DNA of 24,637 nt from a virus: positions 1-24,637 of IMG/VR virus record IMGVR_UViG_3300045927_000327; one strand, written 5' to 3'. The position numbers were made by a program, and so were the translations under genes. Below are positions 1-7,076 of the stretch, piece by piece. How positions within the stretch are numbered: the stretch's first letter is position 1; every line of letters begins with the position of its first letter. Below the pieces are notes generated by a model that was not told the origin of the DNA, did no database searches, and saw only the letters and a program-made list of their open reading frames with translations.

Positions 1-1398
1 CGGCGCTCGTTCGCGCGCCTCTTCCTCGAGGCCCTGGTCGATCTGCCCAAGGACCTCTACGCGCCGGTCCTGGTTATGGTGGACGAGGCGCACCTCTTCT
101 GCCCGGAGAAGAGCGCAGGGGAATCCGAGAGCACGAGCGCGGTCATCGAACTCATGACGCGCGGGCGGAAGCGCGGGCTCTGCGGGATCCTGGCGACGCA
201 GCGCCTCTCGAAGCTCCACAAGGACGCGGCCGCCGAGGCGAAGAACGTGTTCATCGGGGGGATCACGCTCGACGTCGACCAGAAGCGGGCCGCGGACACG
301 CTCGGGATCGCCGGCCGCGAGGGCCGCCTCGGCCTCCGCCAGCTCGAGCCCGGGACGTTCCTGGCGTTCGGGCCCGCGCTCGGGCACCGGGACGTCCTCC
401 CGTTCCGGGTGGGGGAGACGCGCACGACGCACCCCAAGGCCGGGGAACGCCACGAGCAGAAGCCGCCACCCCCGCCCGAGGCGATCCAGAAGGTCGCGTC
501 AGAGCTCAAGGACCTCCCCCAGCAGGCCGCGGACGAGATCCGCACGCTGCAGGCAGCGCAGGCCCGGGTGCGCGAGCTCGAACGCGAGCTCAAGGCCGCG
601 CGCACCGCGACTCCGGCGCCGGCGCCACCGAAGCGGGTCGAAGTGCCGGTGCTTCGCGAGCCCCAGCTCACCCGCCTCGAGAGAGCCCTGGGATCGCTAG
701 TGGACGCGATCGACCACGAGGCCGAGCTCAAGGCGAAGCGCACGGAGCGCATCCGGGAGGTCCTGGTCCCGATCCAGGAAGCGGTGACGAGCCTTCGCGG
801 ACACGCAGGCCGTACCTACGAAACGCTTCTCGGTCCGGTGCACGTGGCGAAACCCCTGAAGGCGATGAGGTTCCACGCCGATTCACGAATTCATGAATCC
901 CTGAATCGGAAGGGTGCCCAACCTGCACAACCGACCGGCGCGCTCGGCAAGGGCGAGGCTCGCATCCTGACCGCGATCGCCCAGCACAGCACACAGGGTG
1001 GGGTCACCCGCGAGCAGCTCTCGGTCCTGACCGGCTACAAGCGCTCGAGCCGAGACGCCTACCTGCAGCGCCTCTCGGCCGCGGGCCTAGTGGGCACGGT
1101 CGGGGACCGGATCAACGTGACCGATTCTGGGATGGATGCGCTGCCCTCGGACTTCCGCCCGCTCCCGACCGGCGACGAGCTGCGGAGGCACTGGCTCGAG
1201 CGCCTCCCCGAAGGGGAGCGGCGGATCCTCGCGCTCCTGATCGAGCGCTACCCCGAGGCCGTGGCGCGCGAGGAGCTGGGTGACCCGATCGGTTACAAGC
1301 GGTCCTCGCGGGATGCTTTCATCCAGCGGCTCGCCGCGCGTCGGCTTGTGCAGACCGAGCGGGGGACCGTGCGCGCGTCGGGGGTCCTCTTCTCGTGA
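1..1398 (+). CDS. HerA/FtsK-like ATPase, 5' end outside window
   Basis: The frame is open from the first base, so the N-terminus with Walker A lies upstream. The visible part starts just before a Walker B strand, VLVMVDEAH (about bases 64-90), followed by a sensor-like segment with MTRGRKRG and ILATQRL. This is the usual C-terminal half of HerA/DUF87-type DNA-pumping ATPases. A charged, probably coiled-coil stretch follows (bases 480-620). Then come two similar winged-helix-like repeats, each centred on GYKRSSRDA (bases 1003-1130 and 1261-1370). In this family the ATPase moves or remodels double-stranded DNA, often with a nuclease partner. Here it heads a coupled run with a methyltransferase, so a role in phage DNA processing is likely. 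The family call is fairly firm; the exact role is inference. Confidence 0.75.
   Translation, partial: RRSFARLFLEALVDLPKDLYAPVLVMVDEAHLFCPEKSAGESESTSAVIELMTRGRKRGLCGILATQRLSKLHKDAAAEAKNVFIGGITLDVDQKRAADTLGIAGREGRLGLRQLEPGTFLAFGPALGHRDVLPFRVGETRTTHPKAGERHEQKPPPPPEAIQKVASELKDLPQQAADEIRTLQAAQARVRELERELKAARTATPAPAPPKRVEVPVLREPQLTRLERALGSLVDAIDHEAELKAKRTERIREVLVPIQEAVTSLRGHAGRTYETLLGPVHVAKPLKAMRFHADSRIHESLNRKGAQPAQPTGALGKGEARILTAIAQHSTQGGVTREQLSVLTGYKRSSRDAYLQRLSAAGLVGTVGDRINVTDSGMDALPSDFRPLPTGDELRRHWLERLPEGERRILALLIERYPEAVAREELGDPIGYKRSSRDAFIQRLAARRLVQTERGTVRASGVLFS
879..908. repeat. AT-rich nested palindrome inside the ATPase gene
   Basis: Seven-base arms CGATTCA and TGAATCG enclose sixteen bases that contain a further perfect palindrome, ATTCATGAAT, and a second TGAATC copy. 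It is AT-richer than its surroundings and lies between the coiled-coil part and the first winged-helix repeat of the ATPase. It could be a protein-binding site or chance. Confidence 0.35.
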
Positions 1399-2600
1399 CC
1401 GGGCCCACCTGGTGCCTCCTCCAGGGCGACGCCCGCGAGCAGCTCCGGACCCTGCCCGAGGAGTCGGTGCACTGCGTGGTGACCTCACCGCCCTACCTGG
1501 GCCTTCGGCGCTACGGCGGAGGTCCTGGGGAGATTGGGATGGAGGAGACCCTAGAGGAGCACCTCGCGGCTCTCGTGGAGTCCTTCCGCGAAGTGCGGCG
1601 CGTCCTCCGGCGGGACGGCTCCCTCTTCGTCTGGATGGGGGACATCTTCAACGAATCGGGCCGGGGGGGCGGCGAGGGCGGCACGTGGACCTACCGCGGC
1701 CGCGCCAAGGGGCGCATCCGTCTCCCAGGCTTCCGGCGGAAGGAGCTGATCGGACTCCCTTGGCGGGTGACGTTCGCGCTCCAGGCCGACGGGTGGCTCC
1801 TCCGACGGGACATCATCTGGTTCAAGAAGAACCCCCGACCTGAGCCCGCACGCGATCGACCCGCGAGCGCTCACGACTTCGGCTTCCTCCTCACCCGTCG
1901 CAGCAGCTACTACTACGACGGCGAGGACTTCCGGGAGCCGCATCAGACCCCGTTCAAGCACCGCCGGCGCAAGCAGGGGAAGCGGCAGTTCCGCGGGAAT
2001 GAATCGCTCCGCCCGCGCGGCAACCTGGACCACGACGAGAACCCGGAGGATCGGTACTGGAACCGGAGCGGCCGCGCGCTCCGGGACGTCTGGGAGATCG
2101 CGACCCACGCCTTCCGCGGGGCGCATACCGCGACCTTCCCGCCGGAGCTCGCGCGCCGGTGCATCCTCCTCGGGACGTCCGATGGTGGGGCGTGCGCCGA
2201 ATGCGGGAAGCAGCTCGCGCGGGTCCTCGAGCTCGGGCCTCACGATGTCGAGCATCAGCGGGCCTGCGGCGCGGACGAGAACAGGACCTACGCAGGACGG
2301 TCGCTCAAGGACTACGGGGCGGCCGGCTCGACACAGGCGCCGAACTCGATCAAGCGGCGGGTCCTGAACAGCCTCCGGAAGCGGCGCACGGCCGGTTGGG
2401 CGCCTGTCTGCAAGTGCGAGGCTCCGTCCGCACCCGCCGTCGTTCTGGACCCCTTCGCGGGATCCGGGACAACGGGCGTGGTCGCGCTCGAGCAGGGCCG
2501 GTCCTTCGTCGGGATCGACCTCAACCCCCGCTACGTGGCGATGGCCCGCCGGCGGATCAACCTCGAGGTCCCGTTCCTGGGCCAGGAGCTCCGCCCATGA
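1395..2600 (+). CDS. site-specific DNA methyltransferase (N4-cytosine/N6-adenine type)
   Basis: The GTG start overlaps the ATPase stop as GTGA. The 401-residue protein has the catalytic motif TSPPY at residues 30-34 and the S-adenosylmethionine-binding motif DPFAGSGTT at 352-360, followed by FVGIDLNPRY. This is the order expected for beta-class amino-methyltransferases. SPPY rather than DPPY favours N4-cytosine methylation, though phage enzymes with this motif also modify adenine. Cysteines at 267/270 and 339/341 form a putative zinc knuckle before the SAM motif, seen in other phage relatives. No restriction endonuclease partner is visible, so it is probably a solitary phage methylase protecting DNA from host restriction or marking DNA for packaging. 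The class call is strong; target sequence and base are unknown. Confidence 0.88.
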   Translation: MTGPTWCLLQGDAREQLRTLPEESVHCVVTSPPYLGLRRYGGGPGEIGMEETLEEHLAALVESFREVRRVLRRDGSLFVWMGDIFNESGRGGGEGGTWTYRGRAKGRIRLPGFRRKELIGLPWRVTFALQADGWLLRRDIIWFKKNPRPEPARDRPASAHDFGFLLTRRSSYYYDGEDFREPHQTPFKHRRRKQGKRQFRGNESLRPRGNLDHDENPEDRYWNRSGRALRDVWEIATHAFRGAHTATFPPELARRCILLGTSDGGACAECGKQLARVLELGPHDVEHQRACGADENRTYAGRSLKDYGAAGSTQAPNSIKRRVLNSLRKRRTAGWAPVCKCEAPSAPAVVLDPFAGSGTTGVVALEQGRSFVGIDLNPRYVAMARRRINLEVPFLGQELRP

Positions 2601-2926
2601 AGCCCTACGACTTCGCGCAGGCCATCCGGCGCTGCCTGCGCCTCCGGCACCTCGTGGTCACGGTCAGCGTGGATCTCCTTTCGCCCGCCGAGCGCTACCG
2701 CGGGCGGATGAAGAAGCGCCGCTCCGTCGCCTCCATGCAGATCGGGCGGGTGGACGTGCGGGCCCGTGCGGACCGCTACCTCGCGCTCTTCTTCACGGGC
2801 GCGGGCGCCCTCGCCGGAGGTCTGGACGGCCGATGCGCCACGCGCGGGTTCTGGCACGCTCGGTCCCGGCCGGTCTGGGACCTGGTCGAACGGGCGCTCA
2901 GGGAAGGGAGGAGACGGAGAGCGTGA
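2597..2926 (+). CDS. hypothetical protein
   Basis: This 109-residue protein starts at an ATG that overlaps the methyltransferase stop as ATGA. I do not recognise the family. It is basic and arginine-rich, especially in the last 30 residues, and has a hydrophobic segment (LALFFTGAGALAGGLDG) in the middle. The start is chosen by the four-base overlap; the frame stays open upstream but only as a shadow of the methyltransferase gene. Its place in a tightly coupled chain supports expression with the DNA-processing genes. Confidence 0.55.
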   Translation: MKPYDFAQAIRRCLRLRHLVVTVSVDLLSPAERYRGRMKKRRSVASMQIGRVDVRARADRYLALFFTGAGALAGGLDGRCATRGFWHARSRPVWDLVERALREGRRRRA

Positions 2927-3180
2927 GCACCGGCCCACGACCCGCGTGCATCTGCGAGTTCCCGCCCGATTGCGGCGGGCTGGGGGTGCTGGTCTGCGAA
3001 GGCTGCGGCGGAGACTTCTGTGTCTGCGGCGCCTGCCTGGGGCACGGGGAGATCGAGTGTGAGGGGTGCGAATACTGCACGGGAGACGACGAGGATCCGT
3101 GCACCGGCGCTGGGCAGAGCGCGACGCAGCCCTCTTGGCGGATAGCCCTCAACAGACCCAAGGAGCCCCGGAAGCCGTGA
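2923..3180 (+). CDS. small cysteine-rich, probable metal-binding protein
   Basis: The GTG start overlaps the previous stop as GTGA, giving 85 residues. The central 40 residues hold many cysteines in CxxC and CxC pairs (CEGCGG, CVCGAC, CEGCEYC), resembling a zinc-ribbon or DnaJ-type zinc module. The C-terminal third is polar and has no motif. No family could be assigned with confidence. It lies directly before another cysteine-cluster gene, so both may bind metals. An in-frame ATG upstream exists but would overlap the preceding gene by about 90 bases, so the coupled GTG is preferred. Confidence 0.6.
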   Translation: MSTGPRPACICEFPPDCGGLGVLVCEGCGGDFCVCGACLGHGEIECEGCEYCTGDDEDPCTGAGQSATQPSWRIALNRPKEPRKP

Positions 3181-3602
3181 CCCCGGACGACGTCTACGCC
3201 CGCCTCCCCGCGCTGTACTGCAAGGGGCTCTGCCATGCCTCCTGCGGGCCGGTCCCCATGACCCAGATCGAGGAGGAGCGGGTATGCGAGCTCCTTGCAC
3301 CGGAGGACGCGGCGCGCATCCGAGAATCCGCTTCCACGGGCCGCCTACGCGGTCGGGCCTTCCTGAGCGCGCTCAGCGTCGAGCTGAACCGAGCGGTCGA
3401 GGCCGGCCGGGATCCTCGGTGCGCCGCGCTGGACCTTGAGACGAAGCGCTGCCGCGTCTACGACCGCCGGCCGCTGATCTGCCGGCTGTTCGGGATGGTG
3501 AAGGCGATGCGGTGCCCGCATGGATGTCGCCCGGTCGCTTGGGTTCCGCATCGGGCAGCCTCGCGCTACTTACAAGAGTTGGATCAGATGCAACTGCGAT
3601 AA
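3177..3602 (+). CDS. YkgJ-family cysteine cluster protein
   Basis: This 141-residue protein starts at a GTG overlapping the previous stop as GTGA. Cysteines at 15, 19 and 23 (CKGLCHASC), 82, 92, 102, 113 and 117, with the CRVYDRRPLICRLFG segment, match the CxxCxxCC/YkgJ family. These proteins are thought to chelate zinc or iron, possibly as an Fe-S cluster; the biochemical role is unknown. Relatives are common in phage and bacterial genomes. The last codons overlap by 19 bases the end of the convergent gene at 3584, exactly where base composition falls. The C-terminus may therefore have been altered by the acquisition of the neighbouring cassette. Confidence 0.75.
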   Translation: MTPDDVYARLPALYCKGLCHASCGPVPMTQIEEERVCELLAPEDAARIRESASTGRLRGRAFLSALSVELNRAVEAGRDPRCAALDLETKRCRVYDRRPLICRLFGMVKAMRCPHGCRPVAWVPHRAASRYLQELDQMQLR

Positions 3603-4023
3603 GGATGTGGAAGGCCCCGACCGGCCGCGCAAACCGTTTGTATGGCGAGGTGCAAGATGTTAGCGGCTTCACGGCTTTTGGGGATGGACAAAGATCGTTC
3701 GGGACCAACAGTGAGGACCCCGTTGGAATTGTCCCAGTTAATCCTGAATGGCCAGTTCCCATTCTTCTTCTGATCGTCCCCATTCCCTTGATCATAGTCG
3801 TCGAAGTGCTCTAGGGCATTGCGGACTATCTCAAGAGCAGGGATAGCCTTCTTGAAATCGTTGATCGCTTGGGTGAGTCGAGCAGAGTGCTCACGCTCTA
3901 CGTTCATGCTTGCATAGCTGGCGGCGCGCAACAACCCGCGAAGGGAAAAGGTAAAGAGCGTGGCGTGGATGAATCTATCCGGATGGGAATTGCTCTGTTC
4001 GATGATCTTGGCTTCATTCTCTA

Positions 4024-4043
4024 GAAGCGGTTTCATAACCGGT
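4024..4043. repeat. left terminal inverted repeat of the IS
   Basis: This end is the perfect reverse complement of bases 4927-4946. Read on the minus strand it carries both the transposase stop codon (4035-4033) and the ATG (4036-4034) that opens the truncated downstream frame. The TA at 4022-4023 is the probable target duplication. Confidence 0.93.
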
Positions 4044-4838
4044 TGAGCGTGATGAGGACGCAGGCAACGTGGAGGAAGGCGAGAAACATCTGGGGCGAGC
4101 GATCATGGCGCACCAGGAGACGACGATAGGAGCCCAACCAGGCAATCGTTCGCTCCACGATCCATCGTCGGCGGTAGCGTCGAAGCACGCGCCGGTCTTC
4201 GAATCGGCGGACGCGGCGGTTCTTCCGGTAGGGGCAGATCAGCTGGATCCCGCGCTGGGCGAGGGAGCGCCGGAGTGGATCGCTGTCGTAGCCGCGATCA
4301 GCGATCAAACGCGTGGGCTTCGGTCGAGGGTGTCCGTGGCCTCCAAGGGGAACGGAAATGGTCTTCAGCGTGCTGTGGACGAGCGTCGTTTCCGCCGGTG
4401 AGGCGGAGGCAACTGATACTCCCAGAGGAAGACCCTGGCCGTCGACCACCACCATGCACTTTGAGCCTTTCCCCCTCTTAGTTTTCCCGACTGCGGACCC
4501 CCTTTTTTCGCAGGCATGAACGTGGCATCGATGAAGGACTCTCCCCACTCGAGCCGCCCGCGCTCGTTGAGCTGTCCCAGGAAGGCCCTCCAGATCGCCA
4601 GCCAGGTTCCGTCTTCCTCCCAGCGCGCGAGCCGTCGCCAGCAGGTGGACGGGCTCGGGTACCCCTCGGGTAAGTCTCGCCAGCGCGCTCCCGTCTTCAG
4701 AACCCAGAGAATCCCGTCCAACACCGCCCGATGAGAAATCCACGGTCGGCCACCTTGCCGCCCCCTCTTGGTTCGGGGCAGGAGTGGCTCGATCTTGGCC
4801 CACTGCTTGTCGGTCAACCGTACGCCGCCTCTTGCCAT
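4033..4838 (-). CDS. IS5-family DDE transposase, two frames joined by -1 frameshift
   Basis: The first frame starts at ATG 4838 (MARGGVRLTDKQW) with GGAGG nine bases upstream. It carries the N-terminal DUF4096-like domain (PLLP, GRPW, GILWVLKTGARWRDLP) and the first catalytic Asp in FIDATF. The second frame supplies the rest: GKTKRGKGSK, the second Asp in LIADRGYDSD and the Glu in RRRWIVERTIAWL, ending at 4033. A run of six A followed by five G on the coding strand (plus-strand positions 4508-4498) is a suitable site for -1 slippage. The homologous motif AKKGG...VGKTKRGKG reads across the junction only with that shift. The joined product is about 268 residues, normal for IS427-type elements. 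The stop lies in the terminal repeat. Confidence 0.9.
4498..4508 (-). other. probable programmed frameshift site of the transposase
   Basis: On the coding strand six A residues precede five G residues. A one-base backward slip here moves the ribosome from the first frame (PAKKGG) to the second (KRGSAVGKTKRG) at exactly the point where conserved family sequence changes frame. Confidence 0.7.
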
Positions 4839-4926
4839 GCAGAAATCCCTCCGCATGACAATTAGCAGAGAGAGGCGTCGCGTACAAGGCCCTTCTAAGT
4901 CTCCTTCAGATCCGGACTTGCGACCG

Positions 4927-4946
4927 ACCGGTTATGAAACCGCTTC
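4927..4946. repeat. right terminal inverted repeat of the IS
   Basis: This end pairs perfectly over 20 bases with 4024-4043. The adjacent TA at 4947-4948 is the second copy of the probable target duplication. It lies about 90 bases upstream of the transposase start. Confidence 0.93.
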
Positions 4947-5050
4947 TACAGACCAAGCCCACTGGAGAGCGTAAGAGGCGCACCGATCCCTGACGTCTTT
5001 CATTCTGAACCTTATCGGCGAAGCTCGGTCCTCTTCATGAGACGCTCTCG

Positions 5051-5347
5051 ATGATCCTCGCCTCTCGCGTCCTCTCGGACGGGCGCCAGATCGACGTGGA
5101 CGCGCTGCTCTACGGGCGGGCGCGCCTCTGCGTGGGCACCGACCCGATCAAACACAGCTACGACGACTGCTGGTGATACGAGACGCCCGAAGCTGCGGTC
5201 GCGGCGATGAACGAATGGGATGCGAGCGGCGAGCCGAAGGGTTGGATGAGTCATCTGAGCAGCGGACGGCGGCGACCGATAGTGGACGCCAAGAGGGAGT
5301 ATCCCGAAGTTAACCTAGGCGTAGGTCCTTACGACCTAGCTCTGTGA
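5051..5347 (+). pseudogene. phage hypothetical gene with in-frame TGA
   Basis: From ATG 5051 the frame reads MILASRVLSDGRQIDVDALL, then ARLCVGTDPIKHSYDDCW, followed by TGA at 5174-5176. The same frame continues as YETPEAAVAAMNEWDASGEPKGWM without further stops to 5347. Codon use on both sides of the stop is GC-rich, like phage genes, whereas the last 15 or so codons fall in AT-richer sequence. The pattern (VCVG, DD-W-YETP, WD--GEP-GW, GRRRP) resembles a small phage protein I have an impression of but cannot name. A TGG-to-TGA change between two aromatic residues is the simplest explanation. It is sandwiched between two minus-strand cargo genes, so it is probably a remnant of the original phage backbone. 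Confidence 0.6.
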
Positions 5348-6105
5348 AAACGGATCGTTCTCACGTTCTTGTCATCCTTCGTTGTAACTGAAGCTGACAC
5401 CGAGAATGTGAACTCACCATATGGATCACTTGGCCAGATATCTTCGATGAATGACAATGGCAGATTGGCGTGATGCCCGAGCTTGTCCTTGATTTCGATA
5501 ACGTGGTTGTGGACCTTGACTATAGACCATTTGTCGTCATGGTTATAGGCATTCGGTCGCGAATCACGTGCGCAATCAAGTACTATCTTGTTAGACCAAC
5601 TTGTATGAGGCACAGACATTAGCATAACTGTCGCTCGACGTTCGCGCGAATCCAAAGCAATGTACTCCGAAAGAGTGTAGTACTTTCTCCGATTCAGGTA
5701 TCTATAAGGGAAGGTGTACGCAGGGATATCGCCAATGCTGCGCACACCAAGCAGAACGAGTGATGGAGCAACAGCAATGGCCAGTACCGCCCCATCTTCG
5801 GGAGTTGTGAGTCGCACACTGGTGAATCGCGGGCTAGGCTCTATTCGTTCCAGTGCTGTATCCCTGATTCGCTTTTCCTGATCCGCGGCATCAGGTATTC
5901 CTTGATATGAGGCAACGCGGCCATCAGCATCCTCGGAAATACCGAGGTAGAGGACGCCTCCACGATGATTGCTGAACTGAACTATGTCAGTAGCCAATTC
6001 GTGACGCTGCTTATCGGTCGCTGCGTAGCCGGTTCCCTTTATCTCAAGAACTTCAGACTCCGGTGTTCCTATCCGTGGCAACGTTGATGGAATAGAGAAG
6101 TCCAT
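5329..6105 (-). CDS. Schlafen/AlbA_2-domain protein
   Basis: This is a 258-residue protein. The N-terminal 75 residues carry the AlbA_2 signature: ESEVLEIKG at 17-24, a helix, then IVQFSNHRGGVLYLGISEDADG at 41-62 with the characteristic N-x-x-GG turn. Prokaryotic AlbA_2/Schlafen-core domains are found in putative nucleic-acid-binding, ATP-binding or RNA-cleaving proteins, and several anti-phage genes contain them. The C-terminal part (residues 130-258) is not recognised; it has no winged helix or helicase domain that I can see. Base composition is lower in GC than the phage backbone. It lies 41 bases downstream of the 210-residue gene on the same strand, so they are probably co-transcribed. 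No strong ribosome binding site is visible upstream. Confidence 0.7.
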   Translation of the reverse strand: MDFSIPSTLPRIGTPESEVLEIKGTGYAATDKQRHELATDIVQFSNHRGGVLYLGISEDADGRVASYQGIPDAADQEKRIRDTALERIEPSPRFTSVRLTTPEDGAVLAIAVAPSLVLLGVRSIGDIPAYTFPYRYLNRRKYYTLSEYIALDSRERRATVMLMSVPHTSWSNKIVLDCARDSRPNAYNHDDKWSIVKVHNHVIEIKDKLGHHANLPLSFIEDIWPSDPYGEFTFSVSASVTTKDDKNVRTIRFHRARS

Positions 6106-6146
6106 ATTGCACTCGCTTCTGCAGGGAGGCTGGCCCTATGTATGCC

Positions 6147-6779
6147 CTACTTGGGCCCCTTGTCGAGGAGTCGAAGCGCGGCGTGGTTCATCTCCCGCAC
6201 TGCCAGGGCTGCCTCATACAGGAAGATCAGAACGCTCACTAGGGTTCCTTCGTAGAGCGCCGTGAACGGTCCGAAACTCATGAGACGTTGGAATGTCTTG
6301 CGCTTGCTCTGCTCGACGTGAATCACCTCGCCGTACTGGAAGGACTCCAAGAGCTCCTTCAAGGTCAACTTGGTGAAGTTGAACTCGAATGGGACGTAGC
6401 TCGCCATGGTCTTCTGAACGGCGGCCCTGGCGCCACGGAAGCCTTCCAAGAGTGCCTCGTCCTTGACGAAGGTCTCGTAGATCTCGGCGAGGCAACCAAA
6501 GGAGATGCCGTCCCCGTCATGGACGAACGCCCTGAGTGTGGTGGTGGCGTTCTCGATCGCTTCCCAATCAGGCCCGGTCCTCTCTCCGTGTACGACTCCT
6601 TCCGCATCGGTCCATACGCGCGCCTTGGCGTTACCGGCTCGCAGGATTTGGATGAACCGCGACCCGTCGATCTTCGAGACTCGTTCATTGAACAGGCTCA
6701 AGGCGTCCTTGGCCGTCTCGACGGTCAAGGCGTCTTGCTTCTGCTTTCTCTTCTGCGCGCTCTCTCTCTTTCCAGCCAT
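6147..6779 (-). CDS. hypothetical protein, 210 aa
   Basis: I do not recognise the family. The N-terminus is highly basic (AGKRESAQKRKQKQ). The middle has LRAFVHDGDGISFGCLAEIYETFV, and the last third has a hydrophobic stretch, ALYEGTLVSVLIFLYEAALAV, that could be a membrane segment or a buried helix. Composition matches the adjoining AlbA_2 gene and differs from the phage backbone. Same strand and close spacing suggest an operon of acquired genes. The start at 6779 is the only ATG near the open end of the frame and lacks a clear ribosome binding site. Confidence 0.6.
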   Translation of the reverse strand: MAGKRESAQKRKQKQDALTVETAKDALSLFNERVSKIDGSRFIQILRAGNAKARVWTDAEGVVHGERTGPDWEAIENATTTLRAFVHDGDGISFGCLAEIYETFVKDEALLEGFRGARAAVQKTMASYVPFEFNFTKLTLKELLESFQYGEVIHVEQSKRKTFQRLMSFGPFTALYEGTLVSVLIFLYEAALAVREMNHAALRLLDKGPK

Positions 6780-6835
6780 TGCGTCACGTACCTATCTTCC
6801 AGAGTTCCATTAGCACCGGTCAGGTAACCCCAGAG

Positions 6836-7045
6836 CTACTTTGGTTGAGGGAATTTCACGTCCTGAATTCCCGATTCGGTTCTGGATCCACTGAGCTGCA
6901 CTCGCACGACGGTGAGGAGGGTGCCCAGAGCATCTTCACGACGGAACCATATCTCTCGCATCTGGCCGCCCATGTCTAGGACGGCGACCGGCGTGCCGTA
7001 ATTTCTGGCTTTCATCATGAGTTCTTCGAGGTCTTTCGTGTTCAT
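6836..7045 (-). CDS. small hypothetical protein, 69 aa
   Basis: The start at 7045 (MNTKDLEELMMKARNYGTPV) is chosen because GGAGG lies five bases upstream; the longer frame from 7084 would overlap this site. The protein has an acidic helix, then a VAVLDMGGQMREIWFRREDAL segment, and no domain I know. It is 31 bases downstream of the HNH gene on the same strand. Small size and position beside the two unknown cargo genes would fit a regulator or antitoxin, but nothing in the sequence proves it. Confidence 0.6.
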   Translation of the reverse strand: MNTKDLEELMMKARNYGTPVAVLDMGGQMREIWFRREDALGTLLTVVRVQLSGSRTESGIQDVKFPQPK

Positions 7046-7076
7046 GGCTTCCTCCAAAAACCGTGGGCTTTCCCAC

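Larger units (their letters stand above)
4024..4946 (-). mobile_element. complete IS5-family insertion sequence (IS427-like)
   Basis: The 923-bp element is bounded by perfect 20-bp inverted repeats and flanked on both sides by TA, consistent with a 2-bp target duplication. It encodes one transposase split over two overlapping frames, a layout typical of the IS427 group of the IS5 family. Perfect ends, intact catalytic residues and a clean target junction suggest a recent, possibly still active, insertion. The target is the HEPN-like gene, on the same strand as the transposase. Confidence 0.92.
3584..5003 (-). pseudogene. HEPN-like gene interrupted by an IS5-family element
   Basis: Removing bases 4024-4946 and one copy of the TA duplication joins two segments into a single frame of 164 codons. 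It starts at ATG 5003-5001 with an AAGG ribosome binding site about eight bases upstream. The protein is mostly helical by appearance and contains VRNALEHFDDY, an R-x4-H motif (R86 and H91 in the restored numbering) with Asn after Arg, as in HEPN ribonucleases. HEPN proteins are commonly toxins or abortive-infection RNases. The downstream piece (3584-4036, 150 codons) remains open and has an ATG donated by the IS terminal repeat, so a truncated product is possible. Lower GC than the flanks suggests acquisition. The interruption is certain; the HEPN assignment rests on one motif. Confidence 0.7.

Noticed and set aside
4069-4519. Several short plus-strand frames inside the IS
   Set aside because: They are antisense shadows of the transposase, which has all its catalytic motifs on the minus strand.
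5174-5176. TGA as a recoded sense codon (selenocysteine or code change)
   Set aside because: Many genes in the window end in TGA, no selenocysteine-type structure is apparent after it, and the remnant's position beside cargo fits simple decay.
5012-5254. 80-codon minus-strand frame in the gap right of the IS
   Set aside because: The plus strand there shows a coherent phage-like protein pattern broken by one TGA, which explains the region better.
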